Source: Spirochaetaceae bacterium bin103 | GTDB lineage: Bacteria; Spirochaetota; Spirochaetia; SZUA-6; Bin103 | Direction: 5' to 3' | Length of the DNA stretch: 64,000 nt | Assembly: GCA_002238925.1 (NCBI GenBank) | Contig: MPNH01000008.1 | Span: 1 to 64,000 of the forward strand | Shown: positions 20,877 to 28,857 of the stretch, in pieces | How the letters are laid out: every line of letters begins with the position of its first letter | Numbering within the stretch: the stretch's first letter is position 1 | Translations under genes and position numbers: made by a program | Notes under the pieces: generated by a model | Database searches by the model: none | Seen by the model: only the letters and a program-made list of their open reading frames with translations | What the model was told of the DNA's origin: nothing

Positions 20877-21392
20877 TCAGAAGATGTCGAGATCGTCGCC
20901 CTCTCTGTGGTCGGTGTCAGCCGCGGTATCGGCGTCAGACTCCGGCTCATCGTCAGCCGGCGGCTGTTCGTCGAGCAGCACAGCCGATTTGTCCGCCGGA
21001 GCGTCGTCACTAGCGTCGCCGTCCTCGTCCGGGTCCTCGGCCGGCGCCGGTTCGGGGTCGACCGGCGCCGCGTCGGCCACGCCATCCGTGTCGCCCGGTG
21101 CGCCGATTTCCAGCTTGCCGAGCTGATCGAGGGTACGGGTGATGGTCGCCTCGATCTCTTCCTGTTCGGCGTGCAGGTTGGTCAGCCGCTGCTGCAGATC
21201 GGCGCCCCTCTGTTCAGCCTCCTGCCGGGCGCTCTCCGAGGTGGCTAACTGGCGTTCCAGTTCGCTTGCGCGCTCCTCCGTGGAGGCCAACTCGCCGCGC
21301 AGCGACGCGTTGTCGGAGCGGAACTCCCGGAGCGTGGTGAGTAGCCGGTCGACCCGGGTCACCAGGTGATGGATCTGTTCGACGGTGCTCAT
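20877..21392 (-). CDS. Coiled-coil protein with acidic tail (ZapB-like position)
   Basis: A 171-residue protein starting at an ATG in an ATGA overlap with the rplT stop. Residues 5-90 form a continuous coiled coil ([39 protein letters not shown]). The last 70 residues are almost wholly Asp, Glu, Ala and Pro, ending [10 protein letters not shown]; this short acidic terminal motif resembles FtsZ- or partner-binding peptides only in general character. Placement directly before zapA suggests a ZapB-type cell-division role, but sequence similarity to ZapB is too weak to assert. Confidence 0.6.
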   Translation of the reverse strand: MSTVEQIHHLVTRVDRLLTTLREFRSDNASLRGELASTEERASELERQLATSESARQEAEQRGADLQQRLTNLHAEQEEIEATITRTLDQLGKLEIGAPGDTDGVADAAPVDPEPAPAEDPDEDGDASDDAPADKSAVLLDEQPPADDEPESDADTAADTDHREGDDLDIF

Positions 21393-21769
21393 GCCGCGCC
21401 CGCCGCCTCGGTCCGTTGCTGAACCGCCTCGCGGGCTACCCGCACCAGTTCCGCGAATGCGTCCGGATCCTGTATTGCCAGGTTGGACAGCGCCTTGCGG
21501 TCCAGGTTTACCTGCGCCAGCGTCAGGCCGTGCATGAATTCGGAGTAGCGCGTGCCCTGGGCCCGGCAGGCGGCCGAGATGCGCGCGATCCACAGGGTAC
21601 GGAATTCCCGTTTGCGCCGCCGGCGGTCGCGGTACGAGTAGGTGAGCGCTTTCGCCACCGCGTCCTTGGCGGGGCGAAACAATTTGCTTCGGCGCCCCCA
21701 GTAGCCCTTGGCTGACTTGAGGATCTTGCGCCGGCGGGCGTGACGACGCCCGCTCCCGGCTCTCGGCAT
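21389..21769 (-). CDS. rplT: 50S ribosomal protein L20 (bL20)
   Basis: bL20 (126 residues) is an early assembly protein that folds 23S rRNA. The N-terminal basic extension ([20 protein letters not shown]) and [18 protein letters not shown] are diagnostic; [18 protein letters not shown] is the globular domain. It follows rpmI after 83 bases in the standard infC-rpmI-rplT order. In many bacteria L20 represses its own operon through a leader RNA; I did not identify such a structure here. Confidence 0.98.
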   Translation of the reverse strand: MPRAGSGRRHARRRKILKSAKGYWGRRSKLFRPAKDAVAKALTYSYRDRRRRKREFRTLWIARISAACRAQGTRYSEFMHGLTLAQVNLDRKALSNLAIQDPDAFAELVRVAREAVQQRTEAAGAA

Positions 21770-21852
21770 GGACTACCTCTCTCTCTTATGTGGTGTGCTC
21801 GGGACTGCGTGAAGCCGCAACCCGCGATCGACGACGGCCGCCAACCGTACGG

Positions 21853-22053
21853 TCATTTACCGTACGGCACCAGTTGCCGCGCCCGCTTGGCTTCCGCGGG
21901 GCTGAGAGTTGCGGCCTGGCGCAGCTTTCGCTTTCGCTTGGCGCTCTTCTTGGTAAGGATATGCCGCAGTCCCTGCTTCTTGTACTTGACCTTGCCGCTG
22001 CCGGTGATCGAATACCGTTTGGCGGCGCTCTTACGTGTTTTGATTTTTGGCAC
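21853..22053 (-). CDS. rpmI: 50S ribosomal protein L35 (bL35)
   Basis: bL35 (66 residues): [20 protein letters not shown] and [17 protein letters not shown] are diagnostic. Its start codon lies inside infC, so the two genes overlap by 23 bases, an unusually long overlap for this pair and a sign of translational coupling. Confidence 0.97.
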   Translation of the reverse strand: MPKIKTRKSAAKRYSITGSGKVKYKKQGLRHILTKKSAKRKRKLRQAATLSPAEAKRARQLVPYGK

Positions 22054-22633
22054 GGTTCGTCTCTCTCGTTGGCTGAGGCGCGGGAGTCGCGTTAGCGGCT
22101 GCCCGGGCTACGGCTTTGGCCGCTGCTCCGGGGCTGAGAAACATCGACATGAACCGGCCTTCCATTTGTGGCCGGCGCTCAAGTGTGGCGAAGTCGTCAA
22201 GAATCTCCAGGATCCGGCCAAGTACGCCACGCCCGATTTCGGTATGCGCCAATTCGCGCCCGCGAAAACGAATCGTGACCTTGACCTTGTTGCCGCCTTC
22301 AAGGAACTGCCGTACCTGCCGCGCCTTGAACTGCAGGTCGTGCCTCTCGATCTTGGGCTGCATGCGAACCTCCTTGAGCTTGCCAAGCTTCTGCTTGCGC
22401 TTCGACTCCTTGATCCGCTTCTCCTGCTCGAACTTGTACTTGCCGTAATCGAGAATCTTGCATACCGGCGGTCGCGCCATCGGAGAAACCTCTACCAGGT
22501 CCAAGCCCGCGGTACGCGCCTGTTCCAGGGCCTGCTCAGTGGCGATCACGCCCGCCTGGCTGCCATCCTCACCGATGAGCCGCACTTCCGGCACGCGAAT
22601 CATGTCGTTAATTCTCAGTCTGCGTTCGGCCAA
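22031..22633 (-). CDS. infC: Translation initiation factor IF-3
   Basis: IF-3 (200 residues) prevents premature subunit joining and checks the start codon. [21 protein letters not shown] opens the N-terminal domain; the linker is basic ([17 protein letters not shown]); the C-domain has [17 protein letters not shown] and [11 protein letters not shown]. It starts with TTG, with a strong AGGAGGT site (GGAGG at 22638-22642) close by. Rare infC start codons are the basis of autoregulation in some bacteria, although TTG is only mildly non-standard. A 25-residue Ala/Asn/Thr-rich tail extends beyond the usual end. Confidence 0.97.
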   Translation of the reverse strand: MAERRLRINDMIRVPEVRLIGEDGSQAGVIATEQALEQARTAGLDLVEVSPMARPPVCKILDYGKYKFEQEKRIKESKRKQKLGKLKEVRMQPKIERHDLQFKARQVRQFLEGGNKVKVTIRFRGRELAHTEIGRGVLGRILEILDDFATLERRPQMEGRFMSMFLSPGAAAKAVARAAANATPAPQPTRETNRAKNQNT

Positions 22634-22739
22634 TCGACCTCCTCAGGACGCGCCGGTTACCCTGCCCGGGCTGGTGCGCGCCGGATTGTTCATCTTATCG
22701 TCGCCGGACACCGGCTGTACGGCGTTCCGACCCGGGCTC

Positions 22740-22769
22740 AGTATAGCAAGATGCGAGCCACGGGGTCAA
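22740..22769 (-). promoter_or_regulatory. Promoter of the infC-rpmI-rplT operon
   Basis: On the minus strand, TTGACC (22769-22764) and TATACT (22745-22740) are separated by 18 bases; each matches the sigma-70 consensus at five of six positions. The -35 overlaps the last codons of metW. The predicted transcript has a leader of about 100 bases before infC, containing a small perfect GCCGG-TGT-CCGGC hairpin. Confidence 0.7.
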
Positions 22770-23440
22770 AGTGTGTACGGCGCCTGGTTCCGTGCCCTGC
22801 TGCCGGACAGCACGAACAGCATCTCGGTGGCCCGCCAGTTGGCAAACAGCGGGCTGATGGTGCCGCGCTTGGAGATGGCGATCTCGTTGAGGATGGTTAC
22901 GCCCTTGTCGGTGCAGTAGTCGATGAAGTCCTTGCGCGTACACAGGTGGATGTTGGGAGTATTGTACCACATGTACGGCAGGTCGCGCGTGACCGGCATC
23001 CGGCCGCTGAGCAGGAACTGCAGGCGGACGCGAAAGTACCCGAAGTTCGGGAACGACACGATGGCATGCTTGCCGACGCGCAGCATCTCCTCCAGGACCA
23101 GCAGCGGCCGGTGCGTGGCCTGCAGGGTCTGGTTCAGTATTACGTATTCGTAGCTGCCGGTTGCGTAGTCGCGCAGCCCCTCGTCCAGGTCGCCCTGGAA
23201 TACGGAGATCCCCCGCGAGATGCTCTCGATGATCATCGACTCTTCAATGTCCACGCCGCGCCCGCGCACCTGTTTGGCCGCGATCAGCCGGTGCAGCAGC
23301 TCGCCGTCGCCACAGCCCAGATCCAGGACACTGCTGCCGGGAGGCACCAGCTTGACGATCTCGTCGTAGTCAATGTGCGGGCGTGAGGACTGTTGCTGGT
23401 GGGAGGACTGTTGCTGGTGGGAGGACTGGTCGGCGCTCAT
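22766..23440 (-). CDS. metW: Methyltransferase-like protein MetW
   Basis: A 224-residue class I methyltransferase fold: SSVLDLGCGDGELLHRL is the SAM-binding motif, followed by GRGVDIEES, VFQGDLDEGL and YVILNQTLQATHRP. FPNFGYFRVRLQFLLSGRMP and YMWYNTPNIHLCT are MetW signatures. MetW works with MetX in acyl-transfer to homoserine in many proteobacteria, and the ATG here lies in an ATGA overlap with the metX stop. The first 20 residues are a SSHQQQ-type repeat encoded by an 18-bp tandem repeat and are absent from typical MetW; the true start could be further in. Confidence 0.92.
   Translation of the reverse strand: MSADQSSHQQQSSHQQQSSRPHIDYDEIVKLVPPGSSVLDLGCGDGELLHRLIAAKQVRGRGVDIEESMIIESISRGISVFQGDLDEGLRDYATGSYEYVILNQTLQATHRPLLVLEEMLRVGKHAIVSFPNFGYFRVRLQFLLSGRMPVTRDLPYMWYNTPNIHLCTRKDFIDYCTDKGVTILNEIAISKRGTISPLFANWRATEMLFVLSGSRARNQAPYTL
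23385..23428. repeat. 18-bp tandem repeat in the 5' end of metW
   Basis: The 18-base unit occurs at 23385-23402 and 23403-23420, with a partial third copy of eight bases. It encodes an in-frame SSHQQQ repeat at the MetW N-terminus. Copies are identical, so the array is recent or unstable. Confidence 0.85.
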
Positions 23441-24624
23441 TGCCGGCGCTGCCGCACACTGGCCAGGAAGGAGCTGATAACGCGGGTCTGGCGTTCGGTT
23501 TCGATCAGGAACGAGTCGTGGCCGTGCGGGCTGTCGATCTCGACGTAGGAGACATCGTTGCCGGCCTGCATGAGGGCACTGACAATCGCTTTCGACTGGC
23601 GCGACGGGTACAGCCAGTCGGAGGTGAACGAGGCCAGCAGAAACTTCGCGTGGCTCGGACCAAAGGCGGCGGCCAGCCCGCCGGAGCGCCCGTTCAGGTC
23701 GTAGTAGTCCATCGCCTTGGTGATGTACAGGTAGGAGTTGGCGTCGAATTGCTCCGCGAACTGGCGCCCCTTGTAGTCGAGATAGCTCTCCACTTCGAAT
23801 TCGTGCGAGAAGTCGTACTCGAACCGGTCCCGTTCCTGCAGTTTGCGGCCGAAGCGTTGCCCGAGCGACTCGTCCGAGAGGTAGGTGAGGTGGCCGACCA
23901 TGCGTGCCGTGGCCAGCCCGCGGCGCGGATGGTCGCGCCCATAGTAATTACCCTCGTGCCAACCCGGGTCGGTGGTGATGGCGTTGCGTCCGATGGCGTG
24001 AAAGGCAATGCCCTGGGCGGAGATGGTGGCGGTGGAAGCCAGGATGATCGCCGACTGTACCATCTCCGGGAAGCGCACCGTCCACTCCAGCGCCTGCATG
24101 CCGCCCATCGAGCCGCCGGCGACGCAGTAAATCTTGTCCAGGCCGAGGTGGCGCACCAGTTCGCGCTGTGCCGTGACCATGTCGCCAATGGTGATGACCG
24201 GAAAGTGCACCCCGTACGGCTTGCCGGTAGCGGGATCGACCGACGCCGGCCCGGTGCTGCCGTGACAGCCGCCGATGAAGTTGGAGCACACGACGTGGTA
24301 CCGGTTGGTGTCGAACGCCTTGCCGGGGCCGATCATGGCATCCCACCAACCGGGGCGGCGGTCGCCGGGCGTGTGGTAACCGGCCGCGTGATGGCTGCCC
24401 GACGTGGCGTGGAACACCAGCACCGCGTTGTCGCGCGCGGCGTTCAACTCGCCGTAGGTCTCGTAGCGCAGGTCGACCGGGCCGAGGGTGCGGCCGCTCT
24501 CCAGCACCATTTGGTCGGGTGGTTCGGCGAACCTGAAGTCGTGCGGTTCCACCAGTCCGACCGAATTCGGACGCTGCCACGGCTGCGGCGAAACCGGCGA
24601 AGTGGATCTCGGAGTGCTGTTCAT
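23437..24624 (-). CDS. metX: Homoserine O-acetyltransferase/succinyltransferase MetX
   Basis: MetX (395 residues from the ATG at 24624) acylates homoserine as the first committed step of methionine synthesis. It is an alpha/beta hydrolase: the oxyanion stretch NAVLVFHATSGSHHAAG, SNFIGGCHGSTGPAS, the nucleophile elbow GGSMGGMQALEW with the catalytic Ser, and the Asp/His of the triad in SDWLYP and DSPHGHDSFL. The frame is open to a TTG at 24687, but neither start has a good ribosome site. A promoter lies at 24706-24735. metW follows with a 4-bp overlap, as in proteobacterial metXW. Confidence 0.95.
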   Translation of the reverse strand: MNSTPRSTSPVSPQPWQRPNSVGLVEPHDFRFAEPPDQMVLESGRTLGPVDLRYETYGELNAARDNAVLVFHATSGSHHAAGYHTPGDRRPGWWDAMIGPGKAFDTNRYHVVCSNFIGGCHGSTGPASVDPATGKPYGVHFPVITIGDMVTAQRELVRHLGLDKIYCVAGGSMGGMQALEWTVRFPEMVQSAIILASTATISAQGIAFHAIGRNAITTDPGWHEGNYYGRDHPRRGLATARMVGHLTYLSDESLGQRFGRKLQERDRFEYDFSHEFEVESYLDYKGRQFAEQFDANSYLYITKAMDYYDLNGRSGGLAAAFGPSHAKFLLASFTSDWLYPSRQSKAIVSALMQAGNDVSYVEIDSPHGHDSFLIETERQTRVISSFLASVRQRRQ

Positions 24625-24705
24625 GGTGGAGAATGACCGGTTCGGCAAACCGCGGCGTCCGCTTCCAACGCGCGGCAAGCTTTCCAACCCGCGACAAGTA
24701 GCGGT

Positions 24706-24735
24706 ATTTTACGGCCATCATTCGCAATCAGTCAA
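24706..24735 (-). promoter_or_regulatory. Promoter of metXW
   Basis: On the minus strand TTGACT (24735-24730) and TAAAAT (24711-24706) are 18 bases apart, each five of six to consensus. A perfect inverted repeat GAAAC-ACT-GTTTC lies just upstream at 24739-24751 in an AT-rich island and may bind a regulator. No SAM riboswitch structure was recognised in the 75-base leader. Confidence 0.65.
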
Positions 24736-24905
24736 ACCGAAACACTGTTTCACGTTCCAGGATAGACGGTCCGCCGGCGGGGTGCGCGGCCCGCTGCCGC
24801 CGTATCCGCCCGGTACGGCGTGGCCGGAAGTTCTTCGCCGCCGCGCTCACCCTGCTGGCGGTCGGCTGCGCCTCCGGTCCGGCGGCGCGCCCGGCGCATG
24901 AACAG

Positions 24906-25778
24906 GTGGGCCCGGCCCCGGGCGACGCGCAACTTGTCGTCACGGTGCGCCAGCCGCTGCTCGATGACCTGTTTACCCACTTCGACGTGAACGCCCTGCT
25001 GCCGCCGGGCCTGCAGACGGACGTCGACACGCTGTCAGCCTCGACTAGCCGCATGGTGCTGAGCCTGCGGCCCGGGGATCGTGGCGCGACCCTGGCGCTG
25101 GTGCCCGCGGGCCGCTACCCGGCGCAACTGATGGGCTGGCAATTGCACCTGAGCGACCTTGCCTTTCAGACCGTGGACGACAGCGGCGTGCGCCACTTCT
25201 GGAGCAACCCGGCCACCGGCTTCGGCATCCTGGTGTTCCCGAATCTGATTTTCCTGTTCTGGCTCGATCCGTACGTGGCTGACGCGTCGGACCCCTCGGA
25301 CCCGGAGGTGAAGGAGATGATTCGCATCGCGCTCGAGGGTGCGCCGCTGCCGGTTCACCCGGCGGCGGCGAATCGCACCGGGGCGCACCTGTTCGCCTAC
25401 CTGACCGACACCGTGGCGCTGGCCGAGCAGTACGACCCCACCATCGGCCCGGCGGCCGCGCGGGTTCCGACGCAGGCGGCCTGGGTGTCCGGACGGGTGC
25501 CTGACGGTGCCGGCGAGCAGGTGGCCATGGTGGGCGGGCTGGCCGTGGAGGCCGACGATCCGGAGCCGTTCGTGGCCCTTACCCGGCTGCTGGTGGTGAC
25601 CCTCCTGCAACAGTTCGACCTGCTCACCGCGGCGCGGCTGCGCGGGGTGGAGGTGTCGGCCACCGACGAGGGCACGATCGACTTCCGCGGGCTGCGGATT
25701 CCGCGGGCGGTGATGGTGGAGCTGCTGGGCGCCATGCTCGGCGAAGAACAGCCGGGAGGCGGCGATGAGCAGCAGTGA
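24906..25778 (+). CDS. Probable lipoprotein of unknown function (true start upstream, unclear)
   Basis: The first usual start codon is the GTG at 24906 (290 residues), but the same frame upstream (24819-24875) encodes RRGRKFFAAALTLLAVGCAS, a textbook lipoprotein signal with the lipobox cysteine at 24867. The frame is open back to 24702, yet it contains no ATG, GTG or TTG there. Either a non-standard codon (ATC 24804, ATA 24762 or ATT 24720) is used or a base is wrong. The body of the protein (LPPGLQTDVDTLSAS, AGRYPAQLMGWQLHLSDLAF) matches no family I recognise. It overlaps hisH by 14 bases. Confidence 0.6.
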   Translation: MGPAPGDAQLVVTVRQPLLDDLFTHFDVNALLPPGLQTDVDTLSASTSRMVLSLRPGDRGATLALVPAGRYPAQLMGWQLHLSDLAFQTVDDSGVRHFWSNPATGFGILVFPNLIFLFWLDPYVADASDPSDPEVKEMIRIALEGAPLPVHPAAANRTGAHLFAYLTDTVALAEQYDPTIGPAAARVPTQAAWVSGRVPDGAGEQVAMVGGLAVEADDPEPFVALTRLLVVTLLQQFDLLTAARLRGVEVSATDEGTIDFRGLRIPRAVMVELLGAMLGEEQPGGGDEQQ

Positions 25779-26388
25779 CGACCTGGTAATCGTCGATTAC
25801 GAGGCGGGCAACCTGCGCAGCGTGGAACTCGCCGTAGCCCACCTCGGCGCGGCCTCGGTCACCAGCGGCGACCCGGAGCGGGTGCGCCGCGCGCGGCGGG
25901 TCATATTCCCGGGCGTCGGCGGCGCCGATGCCGCGATGGCGGTGCTGCGCAACCGCGGGCTGGACGAAGCGCTGCGCGAGGTGCACCGGGCGGGCCGGCC
26001 GATGCTCGGCATCTGCGTGGGCTGCCAGGTCGTGTTCGACTCCTCGGAGGAGGGGCCGACCGACTGTCTCGGCTTGATACCGGGCCGGGTGACGCGGCTG
26101 CTGCCGGCGCCTGGCCGCAAGGTGCCGCACATGGGCTGGAACGTGGTCCGGCAGCGCCGCGCCCACCCGCTGGTGGCCGGCATCGACGACGGCGCCCGCT
26201 TCTACTTCGTGCATTCCTTCAGCGTCGCGCCCGCGGCCGCGCAAGCCACGGTGGGGGCAACCTGGTACGGGCGCGAGTTCGCCGCCATCGTCGCGGCCGG
26301 GAACATCGTGGCTACCCAGTTCCATGCCGAGAAGTCGGGACACTGGGGCCTGCGCCTGCTGGGCAATTTCCTGTCCTGGAGTCCCTGA
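25765..26388 (+). CDS. hisH: Imidazole glycerol phosphate synthase, glutamine amidotransferase subunit HisH
   Basis: HisH (207 residues) releases ammonia from glutamine and channels it to HisF for histidine synthesis. The N-terminus VIVDYEAGNLRSVELAV, FPGVGGADAAM, the nucleophile region LGICVGCQVVFDSSEEG (Cys near 84), HMGWN, and the His-Glu pair of TQFHAEKSG (near 187-189) are all intact. It overlaps the upstream lipoprotein gene and is followed one base later by hisF. Confidence 0.96.
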   Translation: MSSSDDLVIVDYEAGNLRSVELAVAHLGAASVTSGDPERVRRARRVIFPGVGGADAAMAVLRNRGLDEALREVHRAGRPMLGICVGCQVVFDSSEEGPTDCLGLIPGRVTRLLPAPGRKVPHMGWNVVRQRRAHPLVAGIDDGARFYFVHSFSVAPAAAQATVGATWYGREFAAIVAAGNIVATQFHAEKSGHWGLRLLGNFLSWSP

Positions 26389-26389
26389 A

Positions 26390-27193
26390 ATGACACAATC
26401 GACAAGTGTGGCGAACGCGGGCGGCGGGCTGGCAAAGCGGGTCATCGTGTGCCTGGACGTACGCGACGGCAAGACCACCAAGGGGGTGCGCTTCCTCGAC
26501 AACAAGGTGGTGGGCGACCCGGTGGCGATGGCGCAGCAGTACTACCGGGACGGTGTCGACGAGCTGGTGTTCTACGACATCACCGCGTCTGCCGAGCGGC
26601 GCGGCATCATGCTCGACGTGGTGCGCCGGGTGGCGGAACAGATTTTCATTCCGTTCGCAGTGGGCGGCGGCATCGGGTCGGTGGCCGACATGCGGGCGGT
26701 GCTGCTCGCCGGCGCCGAAAAGGTGTCGGTCAACTCGCAGGCGGTGCGCAATCCGCGCATCATCACCGAGGGCGCGGCCGCATTCGGCACCCAGTGCATC
26801 GTGCTTGGGCTCGACGCCAAGAAGGACGCCGCCATGCCGAGCGGCTACCGGGTGATGATTGACGGCATGCGCCGCGCCACCGAACTCGACGCAATGGAGT
26901 GGGCGCAGCGCGCGCAGGAGCTGGGCGCCGGCGAGGTGGTGCTCAACGCGATCGACACCGACGGCGTGCAGGCGGGTTACGAGATGGAAGTGACGCGCCT
27001 GCTCGCCGATTCGCTGACCATCCCGGTAGTCGCCTCCGGCGGCGCCGGCAACCCCGACCACCTGTACGAGGTGTTGGAGCAGGCGCACGCCGACGCCGCG
27101 CTGGTGGCTTCGATGGTGCACTTCGGCACCTACACGGTCAGGGAGATCAAGCACGCGCTCGCCGCCCGCGGGGTTTGCGTGCGCGATCCCTGA
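26390..27193 (+). CDS. hisF: Imidazole glycerol phosphate synthase, cyclase subunit HisF
   Basis: HisF (267 residues) is the TIM-barrel cyclase that makes imidazole glycerol phosphate and AICAR. The catalytic aspartates lie in [14 protein letters not shown] and [13 protein letters not shown]; the phosphate sites are [10 protein letters not shown] and [13 protein letters not shown]. The ATG at 26390 gives about ten residues more than typical homologues. The start is two bases after the hisH stop. No other histidine genes are nearby, so this is an isolated hisHF pair. Confidence 0.96.
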   Translation: MTQSTSVANAGGGLAKRVIVCLDVRDGKTTKGVRFLDNKVVGDPVAMAQQYYRDGVDELVFYDITASAERRGIMLDVVRRVAEQIFIPFAVGGGIGSVADMRAVLLAGAEKVSVNSQAVRNPRIITEGAAAFGTQCIVLGLDAKKDAAMPSGYRVMIDGMRRATELDAMEWAQRAQELGAGEVVLNAIDTDGVQAGYEMEVTRLLADSLTIPVVASGGAGNPDHLYEVLEQAHADAALVASMVHFGTYTVREIKHALAARGVCVRDP

Positions 27194-27228
27194 GCGAGAT
27201 CGGGGCCGCGCGAGCCGCGCTCTGCGCG

Positions 27229-27258
27229 TTGCTTTTCGCGGCCTCGCGGCGGTATAGT
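27229..27258 (+). promoter_or_regulatory. Probable promoter of the FmdB-like gene
   Basis: TTGCTT (27229-27234) and TATAGT (27253-27258) are 18 bases apart; the -10 matches consensus at five positions. A TGGAGA ribosome site (27268-27273) lies eight bases before the ATG at 27281. Confidence 0.5.
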
Positions 27259-27280
27259 AGAGCCACCTGGAGACCCTGCA

Positions 27281-27652
27281 ATGCCCACCTACGACTATGA
27301 GTGCTCAAGCGGACACCGGTTCGAACACCTGCAGTCGATAACTGCCGAACCACTGACCGAATGCATTACCTGCGGCGAGCCCGTGCGCCGGCTGATCGGC
27401 GGCGGCACCGGCATCATCTTCAAGGGTTCCGGCTTCTACGTGACCGACTCCAAGAACGGCAGCCGCGGAAAAAAGGCCGTTGCCAAGGACGGGGCCGCCA
27501 AGGACGGGGCCGCCAAGGACGGGGACGGCAAGGGCACGGACAAGGCAAAGGAAAAGACGTCCAAGGCCGACGCCAAGAGCGGCTCCGACTCTTCTTCCTC
27601 TTCGGGTTCCGCCTCGGGCGACAAGCCGGCCAAGACCGCCGCGGCCACCTGA
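27281..27652 (+). CDS. FmdB-type zinc ribbon protein with low-complexity tail
   Basis: The first 55 residues are the FmdB/CxxC_CXXC_SSSS regulatory domain: MPTYDYECSSGHRFEHLQSI, TECITCGEPVRRLIGGG and IIFKGSGFYVTDS. The usual first metal knuckle, CxxCG, is altered to CSSGH, so one cysteine is missing and His may substitute or zinc binding may be weakened. The second knuckle (CITC) is intact. The remaining 65 residues are Lys/Asp/Gly/Ser-rich, including a KDGAA repeat encoded by a 15-bp tandem repeat. The role is unknown; FmdB was first named as a putative regulator. Confidence 0.85.
   Translation: MPTYDYECSSGHRFEHLQSITAEPLTECITCGEPVRRLIGGGTGIIFKGSGFYVTDSKNGSRGKKAVAKDGAAKDGAAKDGDGKGTDKAKEKTSKADAKSGSDSSSSSGSASGDKPAKTAAAT
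27482..27526. repeat. 15-bp tandem repeat encoding KDGAA units
   Basis: Three consecutive 15-base units (27482-27496, 27497-27511, 27512-27526) are identical except for the last two bases of the third. They encode the AKDGA/KDGD run in the FmdB-like tail. Confidence 0.85.
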
Positions 27653-27677
27653 GCCGGCCGCCGCGCCCGCGGAGCGG

Positions 27678-28844
27678 TTACCCCACGGTCGGCGCCGGTG
27701 TTGCCGTCCCGGCCACGCTCTCGTCCAGGAGATCTTCCAGGTCCAGCCGTTCGAACGAGTGGCGCAGTTCCGCCACCACCGGGTTGATCATCGGATGGCG
27801 GGGCGCGAACAGCGTGCAGCAGTCGGGATAGGGCAGGGTCGAAATCTCGAACGTGCCGATGCGCCGCGCAATGTCGATGATCGACTCCTTGGCGTGCCCG
27901 ATCAGCGGCCGCAACACCGGCACGGTGGCGTAGCCGCCAGTGAGGTGCAGGCTCGGCACCGTCTGGCTGGCTACCTGGGCGAGACTCTCGCCGGTTACCA
28001 GGCATTCGTGGCGGTGCCGGGCGGCGAGCTTGCTGGCGATGCTCATCATCGCGCAGCGCGACAGCAGGGTGATTTCCGCGGCGCGCGCCAACTCCTTGAT
28101 GCGCACCTGCACGGCGGTGAACGGCACCACGTACAGGGTCAGGGCGGGCAGGAAGCGGCGCAAGGCGGCGGCCAGCTGCTGCACCTTCTGTTCCGCCTCG
28201 GCGGAGGTGAACGGGTAGGCGTGGAAGTACACCGCGTCGACCGCCAGGCCGCGTCCGCCCATCAGGTAGCCGGCAACCGGGGAGTCGATGCCGCCGGAGA
28301 GCAGCAACAGGCCGCGCCCCGAGCAGCCCACCGGCAGCCCGCCGGGACCGCGGTGCTGGCCGGCGTACACGTAGATGTGGTCGCGCACCTCGACGCGGAC
28401 GGTGGCATCGGGCCGCCGCACGTCGACCGTGATGCCGGGCAGCCGGGCGCGCAGCAGGTCGCCGAGCAGGCAGGCGATGCCGTAGGAGTCCAGGGAAAAC
28501 TGCTTGTCTTCGCGGCTTGCCTCGATCTTGAAGCTGCTCTGCCCTCGGCCGGCGGCGAGCTCTCCGGCCAGGAAGTCGGCGGCCTGCGGGAACGCGGCCT
28601 CGGTCTTCGCGAAGCGCGCCACCCGCGCGTACGACACCACGCCGAAGCTGGCCGCCAGGATGCGCGCCGCCTCGTCGGCGTGGGCGTCCTCCACGGCCAG
28701 GAATACCCGGCCCCAGGTGCGCCGCACGCGTGCGGCCCCGCGCGGCAGCCGGCGCGCGATGTTGCGCATCAGGCGCTTCTCGAACGCCATGCGATTGGCG
28801 CCCTTCAGGGAGATCTCGCCGTACTTGACGAGGAATTCGGTCAT
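27678..28844 (-). CDS. thiI: tRNA 4-thiouridine synthetase / thiamine sulfurtransferase ThiI
   Basis: ThiI (388 residues) adenylates tRNA U8 and transfers sulfur to give 4-thiouridine; it can also feed thiazole synthesis. The N-terminus FLVKYGEISLKGANRMAFEKRL leads into a THUMP domain; the PP-loop is LLLLSGGIDSPVAGYLM; GESLAQVASQTVPSL and the terminal PYPDCCTLFAPRHP are diagnostic. There is no C-terminal rhodanese domain, as in the short Bacillus-type ThiI. The ATG at 28844 lies 13 bases after the cysteine desulfurase stop, the usual partner arrangement for sulfur delivery. Confidence 0.95.
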   Translation of the reverse strand: MTEFLVKYGEISLKGANRMAFEKRLMRNIARRLPRGAARVRRTWGRVFLAVEDAHADEAARILAASFGVVSYARVARFAKTEAAFPQAADFLAGELAAGRGQSSFKIEASREDKQFSLDSYGIACLLGDLLRARLPGITVDVRRPDATVRVEVRDHIYVYAGQHRGPGGLPVGCSGRGLLLLSGGIDSPVAGYLMGGRGLAVDAVYFHAYPFTSAEAEQKVQQLAAALRRFLPALTLYVVPFTAVQVRIKELARAAEITLLSRCAMMSIASKLAARHRHECLVTGESLAQVASQTVPSLHLTGGYATVPVLRPLIGHAKESIIDIARRIGTFEISTLPYPDCCTLFAPRHPMINPVVAELRHSFERLDLEDLLDESVAGTATPAPTVG

Positions 28845-28857
28845 GAGCGCGGCGGCC

